Assembly (NCBI RefSeq): GCF_017654505.1
Contig: NC_054549.1
Location: 27,887,647-27,951,646, forward strand
DNA length: 64,000 nt
Source of the DNA: Polyodon spathula
Taxonomy: Eukaryota; Chordata; Actinopteri; Acipenseriformes; Polyodontidae
Direction: 5' to 3'
The stretch's first letter is position 1, and each line of letters starts with the position of its first letter. Positions 53,787 to 64,000 of this stretch are shown piece after piece. The translations under genes were made by a program, and so were the position numbers. Below the pieces are notes generated by a model. That model was not told where the DNA came from, searched no databases, and worked only from the letters and a program-made list of their open reading frames with translations.

Positions 53787-55619
53787 AATAACCACTTGAG
53801 AAAAAAAAAAAAAACATTTTGTTTACTATAACTAAGATTGAATGACCCTTTTAACCAGCCACTGCTGAAAGAAAAAACAACAGAAGGTCTATCTGGCATA
53901 AAGCATGACAGGACATGAACTGGTAAAAGATGAAGCTCACATGAAAATTAAATCCCAGTATTTTCTAATTTAGTTTTTTTTTAAACTGTGTATTTGAAGA
54001 ACAAAAAAGTTTAGCTGTGGTCTAAAGACTGCATCCAATCCTTGGAACTTAATCCAATGACTAGGCAACACTATGCAAGCATCAAAAACACACTTCATTA
54101 AAATGACAGAAACATGACACATTACCCCTGTTAATATGCTCAGAGCCCAACAAGGCTTATTCCACACAGCTAAAAATATTGCTTGAAACACAATACAAAT
54201 GTTACCAAGGAGCACTAGACCAAGGCAGCCCATTGCTTACAAGAATTAATAATTTAAAAAGACAACATCTTGTACCAGGAACCCATAACAATATTATACT
54301 GATACAGAGTGAGAAGGTGCATTTAAAAACAAACAAAGGAAAGTTACCATGAAAAGAACACTATTTTTTGTCAGCTCATTCTAACAAGTTACTCGGGGTC
54401 AGTGCAGAGGCTAGTAAATAATACCTGTGAGAATGCCAGCTGAACAGAAACATTAGTTTTGAACGCCCTCATTCTTATAAATAACATCTGTTATCAAGCA
54501 ATAACCCACACTACAAATCAGCAAATCAAACCATAAATGAGATCTAAGAAACTGACGTCTACTCTGCATTCACACCCTAACAGCAGCAGTATTATTTTCA
54601 ACTTGAAACCCTTATCCATGTTGCATACTGGCAGCTTACAGAAAATTACACATGTGTGTTTTGTTTCTTATAAACGTGTTCAGGACATTACTTAAAGATA
54701 ATCTCTTTTATTTATAATAAAACTACTTACCTTTATTCCTATCAATTTATTTTAGTTTACCAATATTGTCTTTAGATATACAAAATATGACTCCAACTGC
54801 TGCTTTTATAATTAACTGTGAATAAAGCTTGGGCTGCATAAACAAAAGTTATGGGTTGAGCAGTCTTTCTGATGTTTACCAACCTATGATCAATAAAGCT
54901 TACTGTGGCATACAGAGGAAAATCCTTTAGTCATTTTATTAATCTTGCAAATTCTTTGTGTGATCCATGCATCACTTGCATCATTCAAGCTAAACTCATG
55001 TATTTTATTGTGGAAGGCATGCAGGGAAGCGTTCCTTATCTTTGTGCTAACCTCACACAATTCTTGTTTTAAAATTGCTCGTCTTCCCTGATCCTGTCAC
55101 CATAATTGTTTTGATAGGTATAGATTTGATTATTCTGGCTGTTGGATATCCATTTGCGGGTGGGAATGGTTTTCATAAAACAGCAGCCTTGAAGACATCA
55201 CAGTACTTCAAGCCATCATTGGGCTCTCTCAGAGGGATGTGTTCCACAGACCGTGGTGACCCTGAATGAACAACCTCATTCTCTGTGGCTCTGCCCATTG
55301 AGCCTCTGTGATGTGTGATCATGCATTAGACAAGCAGAGGTTAAGGGGGGTGGGGTGCTAATGGACCAGAGACCTCAGGCAGAGGAGCTGGGATCTGAGA
55401 ATGCACTTGTGAACTGGCCCAGCTGACAACTTCCTTTTGATGAAATGCTTGTTTTCTGGTTGTTTTTTTATTATTATTCTATACAGTGTTTACTGGTGAA
55501 ACATGAATTAATCCCATAGCAAAGGAAAAACTATGTTAAAGTATAACAGACTTTTTACAGAGGAATCTTTCTCTCCTGTTTTTTTTTTTTTTTTTTAAAG
55601 ATGTTCAGTGTCGGTGTCT

Positions 55620-55636
55620 GGGGGGGGGGGGGGGGG
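55620..55636 (+). repeat. Poly(G) tract, 17 bases
   Basis: Uninterrupted G run, about 20 bases after a T run. Confidence 0.9.
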
Positions 55637-56169
55637 TGTCACATCACATCTTTTTATGGCTGGTCATTTATTCTATTGCCATTTTTGTACATGTCTGACT
55701 GACATATATTAACATCACTGCATCAGTGTTTTAATAGTTGAGTGACGACTGGAACCTTTCCATAATCAATGTGCTGAAGTCAAGTGTGAAACGATAAATT
55801 GGATTAATGACCCTGTTCTACCTCGAACTGTAAAACAACTTATTGGAATTGTATCTTTTGTGTGTAGGTACCTATATACTCTTTCAGCAAGACAAAGGCT
55901 CACTTCTGCAGACCACTCAAGTTTCTCCCACAGATAAAACACACTGCTGATCTTCGGAAAATATTTCCTTTTCAAAAGCTTTGTATAATTGATTATGAAA
56001 TTACACCTTGCTGTGCTATGCTTAAAACTTGCTTTCTTTTTTTATAACATATACTTCCAAATTCAGCAGAATCTTTCATGTTCGTTTAATAGAAACATTA
56101 AGAACATAAGAACATAAGAAAGTTTACAAACGAGAGGAGGCCATTCGGCCCATCTTGCTCGTTTGGTTG

Positions 56170-57303
56170 TTAGTAGCTTATTGATCCCAAAATCTCATCA
56201 AGCAGCTTCTTGAAGGATCCCAGGGTGTCAGCTTCAACAACATTACTGGGGAGTTGATTCCAGACCCTCACAATTCTCTGTGTAAAAAAGTGTCTCCTAT
56301 TTTCTGTTCTGAATGCCCCTTTTTCTAAACTCCATTTGTGACCCCTGGTCCTTGTTTCTTTTTTCAGGCTGAAAAAGTCCCTTGGGTCGACACTGTCAAT
56401 ACCTTTTAGAATTTTGAATGCTTGAATTAGGTCGCCACGTAGTCTTCTTTGTTCAAGACTGAACAGATTCAATTCTTTTAGCCTGTCTGCATATGACATG
56501 CCTTTTAAGCCCGGAATAATTCTGGTCGCTCTTCTTTGCACTCTTTCTAGAGCAGCAATATCTTTTTTATAGCGAGGTGACCAGAACTGCACACAATATT
56601 CAAGATGAGGTCTTACTAATGCATTGTACATTTTTAACATTACTTCCCTTGATTTAAATTCAACACTTTTCACAATGTATCCGAGTATCTTGTTAGCCTT
56701 TTTTATAGCTTCCCCACATTGCCTAGATGAAGACATTTCTGAGTCAACAAAAACTCCTAGGTCTTTTTCATAGATTCCTTCTCCAATTTCAATATCTCCC
56801 ATATGATATTTATAATGTACATTTTTATTTCCTGCGTGCAGTACCTTACACTTTTCTCTATTAAATGTCATTTGCCATGTATCTGCCCAGTTCTGAATCT
56901 TGTCTAGATCATTTTGAATGACCTTTGCTGCTGCAACAGTGTTTGCCACTCCTCCTACTTTTGTGTCGTCTGCAAATTTAACAAGTTTGCTTACTATACC
57001 AGAATCTAAATCATTAATGTAGATTAGGAATAGCAGAGGACCTAATACTGATCCCTGTGGTACACCACTGGTTACCACACTCCATTCTGAGGTTTTTCCT
57101 CTAATCAGTACTTTCTGTTTTCTACATGTTAACCACTCCCTAATCCATGTACATGTGTTTCCTTGAATCCCAACTGCGTTCAGTTTGAGAATTAATCTTT
57201 TGTGCGGGACTTTGTCAAAAGCTTTCTGGAAATCTAAATAAACCATGTCATATGCTTTGCAATTATCCATTATCGATGTTGCATCCTCAAAAAAATCAAG
57301 CAA
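56170..57303 (-). pseudogene. LINE ORF2, C-terminal part (RT core to end)
   Basis: 377 codons with YLDFQKAFDKVPH, SGVPQGSVLGPLLFLIYIND and KFADDTKVGG. The Asp pair of FADD is the reverse-transcriptase catalytic motif. The tail has VRPHLEYCVQFWSPRYKKDI, RVQRRATRIIPGLKG and RIVRVWNQLPSNVVEAD, and ends DEILGSISY at 56172-56170. It joins the previous segment through a single-base frame change near 57300; apart from that it is undamaged. Confidence 0.92.
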
Positions 57304-59089
57304 GGTTAGTTAGACACGATCTCCCTTTCCTAAAACCATGTTGACTGTCTCCCAGTACCCTGTTGCCATATAGGTAATTTTCCATTTTGGATCTTATTAT
57401 AGTTTCCATAAGTTTGCATATAATAGAAGTCAGGCTTACTGGTCTGTAGTTACCTGGTTCAGTTTTGTTTCCCTTTTTGTGGATCGGTATTACGTTTGCA
57501 ATTTTCCAGTCTGTCGGTACCACCCCTGTGTCAAGAGACTGCTGCATGATCTTGGTTAGTGGTTTGTAAATTACTTCTTTCATTTCTTTGAGTACTACTG
57601 GGAGGATCTCATCCGGCCCAGGGGATTTGTTTATTTTAAGAGCTCCTAGTCCCTTTAACACTTCTGCCTCAGTTATGCTAAAGTTATTTAAAACTGGATA
57701 GGAACTGGATGACATGTGGGGCATGTTGTCAGTATCTTCCTTTGTAAAAACTTGTGAAAAGTAATCATTTAACATATTTGCTATTTTTTTTTCTTCCTCT
57801 ACGATTTTGCCATTTGTATCTCTTAAACATTTAATCTCCTCTTTGAATGTTCTCTTGCTGTTGTAATATTGGAAAAACATTTTGGAATTGGTTTTAGCTC
57901 CCTTAGCAATGTTCATTTCTATTTCTCTCTTGGCCTTTCTAACTTCCTTTTTGACTTGCATTTGCAGTTCTGTGTACTCTTTCTGTGTACTTTCTTTTTG
58001 GTCCCTTTTTAATGCTCTGTAAAGTGCCTTTTTTCGCTGAATATTTTTTTTAATTGATCTATTAAACCATTTTGGCAATTTAGTTTTACATTTAGATTTG
58101 TCTACTTTAGGGATGTAATTGTTTTGCGCCTCTAGTACTACATTTTTGAAGAACAACCATCCTTCTTCTGTGGGTGTTTTCTCTATTTTACTCCAATCTA
58201 CTTCTGTTAGTCTCTGTTTCATGCCTTCATAGTTTGCTTTTCTAAAATTGTAAACCTTAGCTTTAGTCTTTACTTTTGAGGATTTAAAAAACACTTCAAA
58301 TGAGACCATGTTGTGGTCTGAGTTTGCCAGTGGTTCTCTGACCTCTGTTTTAGTTATTCTATCTTCGTTATTTGAAAAGACTAAATCAAGGCATGCCTCC
58401 CCTCTAGTGGGTGCCTTCACAAATTGTGTTAGGAAGCAGTCATTTGTCATTTCCACCATTTCTATTTCATCCTTCGTGCTACCCACCGGGTTTTCCCATT
58501 TTATTTGGGGGAAGTTGAAATCCCCCATTAGTATGGCTTCTCCTTTGCTACACACATTTCTAATGTCATTGTATAACAGATTATTTTGCTCACCGTCTGA
58601 ATCTGGCGGTCTATAGCATGCTCCTATTATTATGCCTTTTGAATTTTTGTCTGTTATTCTGACCCATATTGATTCGGCTTTATTTTCTTTGTCCAGGTTT
58701 AACACCTGGGCTTCAAGACTGTTTCTTATGTATAGCGCTACCCCTCCTCCTCTTCTGTCCTGCCTGTCTTTCCTATACAGTGTATACCCACAAATATTAT
58801 ATTCGTCCCCATCACTCTCAGACAACCACGTTTCTGTAACACCTATCACATCATAGTTACCTGTTAGTGCAGTAGCTTCAAGTTCTAGAATTTTGTTTCT
58901 GATACTTCTAGCATTTAGATAAATACATTTAATGGTTGTCTTACCTGAGTTGTTGTTCTTGTTTTGATGCGGTCTCCCTTCTGTTTTTTTGTTGATTTCT
59001 CCCCCCTTCCTTTCTAGTTTAAATGCTTCCGAACCTGCTCGAGGATACGTAGTCCGTATGAGACATTTTGACTCGTTAAATTTCCTACA
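57296..59089 (-). pseudogene. LINE ORF2, N-terminal part (endonuclease and start of RT)
   Basis: Open from 59089 with no in-frame start at the 5' edge; the first ATG that fits the frame and leaves a long product is at 58849. APE-type endonuclease motifs read in order: NARSIRNK, DVIGVTETWL, GACYRPPDS, MGDFNFPQIKW, SDHNMVSFEV. Reverse-transcriptase text starts with LGALKINKSPGPDEILPVVL, then NYRPVSLTSIICKLMETII and HGFRKGRSCLTNL. A stop follows at 57298-57296 because of a one-base insertion near 57303; the rest of ORF2 continues in the next frame. Confidence 0.9.
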
Positions 59090-59902
59090 CTAAAGGATGT
59101 GGATTTCGTTATGCCTCAAATAATAATAATAGAAACAATCAGGATTCAAGCTTGTTCATTTGGGTCAGGAGAGGATCCTTCCACCCACTGAGCCTTCAAC
59201 ATATATCATCACTTACAGAACCCTACTGCCCTCAACATATTCAACTCAATTCCTTGTTGAAGGTCATTGGAAGACTCTTGGCTTTGCTGAGAATACACAG
59301 CAATGGTCAGGTAAATTGGCAGTTACATGCCAGTAGAAATCAAAAATATTTTGATTAAGAATTAGGGTTATGCAATATCTGCCCACAGTCATTCGTGGTA
59401 TCCTGGCTGGAAATGAATTTCATTTGACTACTTACTTTTACTCCACTCAGGGGATTTGCAGAAGTAAAGCTCTGGGGACCTTTATGCCTGTTCCTTATCC
59501 TGAAGCCTATCTGTTAAGTCAGGAGTGGCCCCTCCTACAAATTGCTTTATTTACAACCTTTGCTGCTCCCAGGAATGCCTCCTGGACAACCTTTTCCAAT
59601 CAGATAAGGCTTCACTATGGAGGGACGGAAGCACTGAACTCCAATACAAGCTTGCACAAGATGTCTGTTTAAGGTACAAACTAGGCCTTCTGGGAAACAG
59701 AGGCACAGGTGTTACTAGGCAACCACATTGCTTGATAAAACAGTTACATATTAAGGTCAGTAAAATTACTGACATTCGGGAAAGAGCATAATAATAGTAT
59801 TATTATTTAATTATTTTGCAGATTCTTTTATTTAAAGCGACTTACAGAAAATTAAACTAAATATAGTAATATATAAATTACAGGCAACAGAAATGCAAAA
59901 CA

Positions 59903-59905
<3 letters not shown>

Positions 59906-59966
<61 letters not shown>

Positions 59967-59984
59967 TATAATATATATATATAT
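59906..59984. repeat. (TA)n microsatellite
   Basis: About 79 bp of TA, with short imperfect TA text continuing just beyond it. Confidence 0.95.
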
Positions 59985-60335
59985 ACACACAAAATCTTAG
60001 AAGGATACAGACAGCATGAGAGGGAATATAAGGAGACATGAGCAAGAGCAATGGTCTTAAATTGGATGCAAGCAGAGACAATATTGAAACAAATAAAAAA
60101 GCGAGGCAAAAAGCCAATTCTTCTTGCAATCTCCCCCATGACGAAAAGGTTTGAAACGTGTATTTGTGGTAATGAACAAGGGGAGGTCAGTAAGCAGCCC
60201 ATTGCAAGAGACAGATCTTTACACTATTGGTGGCAGCAGGGGACAGCCAAGGTGGTAAAAACCAAAAACAGCCCTCTCAATGGGCAAGTACATTGTGCCA
60301 ACCAGGCACTAAATATAATAGCAGGTGGGAGAACA

Positions 60336-60392
60336 GGGGGGGGGGGGGGGGGGAGTGATATGCGACTACAGCAAAATAAATATTGCCTTTTC

Positions 60393-60420
<28 letters not shown>
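60336..60420 (+). repeat. Poly(G) and poly(A) tracts
   Basis: Eighteen G at 60336-60353 and twenty-eight A at 60393-60420, separated by about 40 bases. Confidence 0.9.
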
Positions 60421-60423
<3 letters not shown>

Positions 60424-61742
60424 CAATGTTAACAAAAACTGCAAGCTGCTGTTCTGAAATAAACCTGTGTGGGTCACATGCAGCTAATTACTCATTTTGA
60501 AAGAACGGCCTAAAGATAGTCAGCAACTCTGCCACAATGGATTCTGCACAGCACTACAGTATCCACACACACATTGAAAGTATACTAGGTATATTATACA
60601 CAGATAGTGTTTTATATATATAATGATATATATGAATATATATGAATCCGTTGGCATTCAATTTCCCCTTACCCAGTAGGCTAAAACTTATCTGAGGCAA
60701 CTGCCAGTTGCCACAACTTTTACATTTACCATTAATACCTACATTTGAACAGAAAACCAATATTAAATTTACCTTCAGTTCATAATGCACCACAATTACA
60801 TCATAACTGCAGTTTCAGTTGATAAGAGAACTGTACCATTACATATTTGAACATATGTTTCATCATTCTGTTCTAAAATGAACTAAAAATATATATATAT
60901 ATATATTTTTAAACTAATGTACACTTATATACAGTATATTTGACATACATTACTAAAAATAAACTTAATCATTGAAGACTTCTTATGAAATGATTTCTTT
61001 AAGATTCCATTGTTTGCAGTATTTCTATATAATACAGTACAAATCTAATATTATGGTGGTACAGGATGTTAGTTTGCATGCTGAATGATTCTAAATCGGA
61101 CTACCAAGGGGTCAGGTGCAATTTAAAATCACTATCAATAGTACCCAAAAATAATTCTGATAGGATTTAAATGTGTTACATTGAAAGATAAGCACCAATA
61201 GGAGATCAAACTAAGTCTTTACTTGTTATTATTGACTAGCCATTAAGCACAGCCCCCCGCAAAATTCACTACACTTTATGGCTGCAGCGATAGTAGATAT
61301 ATTTTTCGTACATGAGGCCGTTTGACCAGAGAACAGAAAAAGATTGCTTCCTTTGTAGACCCGAGCAAAGCTCTTTAACTCTGTGTATGATACAGCTAAT
61401 TAAGAAGAGCCACAAGGGAAATTTACATAAACCTGACGCAAGGGTTTTTCAGATGTACAGGACATGCATAAGGCTGCCACATGCTGATAGCACAAGCAAT
61501 TAATTTTTATTTAGACAATGTTCAACAGGACAGGACAGGGCTAAAACAAAATGAATATCTGCTCAAATAGGCAGTCTGAGCTTCCAGCACAATAGTAGCA
61601 TCTGGAAACAGTAGAGGATCTAATTTGTCAGACAACCTGGGCTTGTAACGGTCTCTCCTCAGCGATAACAGATTTCAAGATGCGCAAACAGCACTGTCAG
61701 CTTTAACAAAGGCTGTGTGTGGAGTGAAGGGGGTTGGAAATT

Positions 61743-61908
61743 AAGAACTTAAGAAAGTTTACAAAGGACAGGAGGCCATTCAGCTCATCTTGCTTGTTTG
61801 GTTGTTAGTAGCTTATTGATCCTGGAATCTCATCAAGCAGCTTCTTCAAGGATCCCAGGGTATCAGCTTCAACAACATTAGTGGGGAGTTGGTTCCAGAC
61901 TCCCACAA
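61743..61908 (-). mobile_element. LINE 3' fragment, same family as 56098-59126
   Basis: The minus strand encodes VWNQLPTNVVEADTLGSLKK then LLDEIPGSISY with the family stop codon, then a short 3' UTR ending in TTCTTAAGTTCTTAA. About 165 bp, a few differences from the longer copy; strongly 5'-truncated. Confidence 0.9.
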
Positions 61909-63361
61909 GATAGATTGTATCTATAAACACACTGGATATGGCCAGCATAAAATAAACAATTAGGCCTGAACAATAATCACATAGAAAAAAAAATAGTCTG
62001 GGACTTATGCAATTAATTATTATAATCATCTTCAAATAATTCCATCTGAAGTTGGGCAAGAAAGGCTGCATGTAACTTACTAATTAATTAGGCCTGCGTA
62101 CTCTGTACCTAATGTTCGTTGAATGGATTATGAGCTAAGCTAAAAGTTTGTCTTTTAAAGCATCATTATTTTTATTATTATTTATCCATGGTCCTAATGG
62201 GCTAAGACAATCCATTCCACATGGAAACATTATTATTTCTGGTAATCCCATATTTCTAAAATTCACCTCCCATTAAGCAGATCCAATACTACTGTATGGG
62301 CTATATTTAGTAGTACAAACCCTGCTGACCTTGCCTACACCTGTTGGAAACCTTGATAAGCCCCAGCTAATAAAAAAGATGTTCATTTTCTTTGTCTTTA
62401 AATTGCCACAATGGGGAGCTGTTCGAATTTTCAAATTCAATAGGTGTGTTTTCCCCATAGAAACCATTAGGATCAATAGTATTATGGCTGGGTTCACACA
62501 CAAATCTAAGAATATTTTTTATTTTTATTATAGTCCAATATGAATGCTGAGTGTGTCTGTGAAACGAGCCAATAGGCTTCCATAAGATGAATCACTGTTT
62601 GCTGCGGAGCAGGGAATTAATTGTCGTTAGGAGTAAGGTCAGGTCACCACAAGGAAGAGTGCCCCTATTCATAAAGCAATAGTGTGCTTGAAAATACATT
62701 AACAACAAATATAAAATCGAGAGGAATGTTTGGTTATTGCATTTATCCCTAGGGAGAATAAAATAACTGTGCCAACTGAACTACTTACCTTACCTGTCAA
62801 CCTCTACAAGTCAGCTCCATCTGGGCAAGGATTTTAGATTCCCCCCCACCATTCTATTACAGGAGAACAATGTCATTAGAAATATAAAGCAGGTAATACA
62901 AGTACAGCCCTGCAGCTACAATTGACTACTTTTTTTTCTTTAACGAGAGAACAGCGGAGCTACAGCTGCGTCCTAATTTTCCCTCTGATTTGATGACCTC
63001 AACTCCTCTTTCTCAGAGTCTGGAGACAGCTGTAATGTACACCGCGTCTCCCTGTAGCCAAACTGTGATTCATCATCATTTTATCTGCACCACTTTAATT
63101 GGACCCCCATCACACCACTTTTCATTGCGGTTTAAACACAGCTGCTGGGGAAGATAGAGTTGGAGAACAAGCATAATAAGGTTTGTATTTTTTCTAGTGG
63201 GGTGGGATGGAGGTTTTGAGATTGGGTAGTACTGACATTTATCTAAAGGAATTCTGGTAAACCCTTTTAGGACATCATAATACAAGGTTTACACACTCTT
63301 CTTTTCATCTGTTAATCTGAAAGCACCAACTACCTTGTGCATGTGTGTGTGTGTATATGTA

Positions 63362-63366
63362 TTATA

Positions 63367-63421
<55 letters not shown>
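63362..63421. repeat. (TA)n microsatellite
   Basis: About 60 bp of TA, preceded by a short TG repeat (63340-63354). Confidence 0.95.
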
Positions 63422-63422
<1 letters not shown>

Positions 63423-63539
63423 CCTGATGCATTTAAAATTGTTTTTTTCACCTTTGATTTACACAACCTACTCAACACTTTGAAGAGGCAAGAGAATTTT
63501 TATTGTGAAACAACAGTTAATGAAAAATGAAAAAAATAA

Positions 63540-64000
63540 AAAAAAAAACCTGAAATATCTTGGTTAGATAAGTATTCACCCCCCTGCGTCAATACTTGGA
63601 AGAACCACCTTTGGCAGCAATTACAGCTGTGAGTCTTTTGGGGTAAGTCTCTACCAGGTTTGCGCATCTGGTTCGTGCAATATTTGGCCATTCTTCTTGG
63701 CAAAATTGTTAAAGTTCAAGTTGGATGGGGATCGTTGGTGAACAGCAATCTTCAAGTCTTGCCACAGATTCTCAATCAGATTCAAGTCCGGGCTTTGACT
63801 GGGCGACTCTAGGACATTCACTTTCTTGTTTTTAAGCCACTCCAGTGTCGCTTGCTTGGGGTCAGTGTCATGCTGAAAGGTGAATCTCTGTCCCAGTCGT
63901 AGGTCTTTTGCAGACTGAAGCAGGTTTTCCTCAAAGATTTGCCTGTATTTAGCTCCATCCATTTTGCCCTCTACCCTGACAAGCTTCCCAGTCCCTGCCG
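63540..64000 (-). mobile_element. Tc1-like transposon, runs off the window
   Basis: The 3' non-coding end carries AAGTATTCACCCCCCTGCG, wording I associate with fish Tc1-like elements. The precise left end is not certain; it may extend down to about 63422, against the TA repeat. Confidence 0.85.
63651..64000 (-). pseudogene. Tc1-like transposase, C-terminal part (partial)
   Basis: Open from the window edge through [56 protein letters not shown] and ending EPDAQTW. The second catalytic Asp (FQHD) and the Glu (IENLW) are present, but 31 residues lie between them where DD34E enzymes have 34; the usual PKHTAKATKEWL wording is shortened to PKQATLEWL. The N-terminal half lies beyond 64000. Probably inactive. 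Confidence 0.85.

Larger units (their letters stand above)
56098..59126 (-). mobile_element. CR1/L2-like LINE insertion, 5'-truncated, with 11-bp target duplication
   Basis: TAATAGAAACA occurs at 56087-56097 and at 59127-59137, directly flanking the element; this is the target duplication and fixes its ends. The 3' end (low coordinate) finishes with TTCTTATG units repeated in tandem, as in CR1-like LINEs that end in short 8-bp repeats and not in poly(A). The coding part holds endonuclease and reverse transcriptase. The 5' end is truncated about 40 bases upstream of the open frame. One frameshift is the only clear lesion, so the insertion looks fairly young. Confidence 0.93.
50097..64000 (-). 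other. PLXNA1 upstream intron, at least 13.9 kb (runs off window)
   Basis: The exon before window exon 1 should encode the preceding plexin IPT segment; I found no such coding text up to 64000. Contents: SINE (53300-53786), LINE insertion (56098-59126), TA tracts, a LINE 3' fragment (61743-61908) and a Tc1-like element (from about 63540). The stretches 50097-53299, 53787-56086, 59138-61742 and 61909-63361 otherwise show no gene that I recognise. 61230-61720 and 62540-63060 have balanced composition and could be regulatory. A small upstream exon could have been missed. Confidence 0.7.

Noticed and set aside
58308..58856. Plus-strand frames at 58308-58616 and 58632-58856
   Set aside because: Antisense shadows of LINE ORF2.

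Overview
This window is vertebrate nuclear DNA, almost certainly from a ray-finned fish. It is AT-rich and intron-rich. The only recognisable host gene has a vertebrate exon layout with GT-AG introns. The repeats (Tc1-like transposons, a DIRS-type tyrosine-recombinase element, a CR1/L2-like LINE, a tRNA-derived SINE, hAT-type MITEs) are those of fish genomes. The SINE and LINE sequences remind me of non-teleost fish such as sturgeon or paddlefish, but that is recollection and not proof.

The host gene is a class A plexin on the minus strand, best matched to PLXNA1. I placed 22 consecutive coding exons between 50096 (most upstream) and 9456 (stop codon). All junctions are GT-AG, and the reading frame stays open for 3375 coding bases (1124 residues plus stop). 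They encode the C-terminal part of the receptor: the end of the extracellular region (a PSI domain and the IPT domains), one transmembrane helix, and the complete cytoplasmic split GAP domain with its inserted Rho-GTPase-binding domain. The N-terminal part (sema domain and first PSI/IPT modules, roughly 770 residues in related proteins) must lie beyond 64000. Bases 50097-64000 are therefore read as one intron of at least 13.9 kb.

Layout from low to high coordinates: 1-9455 is the 3' UTR and downstream flank, with an old LINE fragment, a 5'-truncated SINE and a 185-bp hAT MITE with a perfect 8-bp target duplication. 9456-16019 holds the last five exons (GAP domain). 16020-19774 is an intron carrying a decayed DIRS-like element with inverted repeats. 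19775-21452 holds four closely spaced exons (Rho-binding domain and flanks). 21453-28787 holds two large introns, with a possible solo LTR and a dead Tc1 element, around a 67-bp exon. 28788-35074 holds the juxtamembrane, transmembrane and IPT exons plus three long TA tracts. 35075-41641 holds the IPT exons. 41642-47996 is a 6.4-kb intron with two hAT-like elements. 47997-50096 holds the PSI exons. 50097-64000 is an intron with a SINE, a 3-kb LINE insertion bounded by an 11-bp target duplication, a second LINE fragment and a Tc1 element that runs off the window.

I see no second host gene, RNA gene, CRISPR array or undescribed system. The features most worth a second look are a pair of related, unclassified segments about 31 kb apart in two introns of the same gene (14582-14820 and 45571-45795), the DIRS-like remnant, and the several insertions whose target duplications can be read directly.
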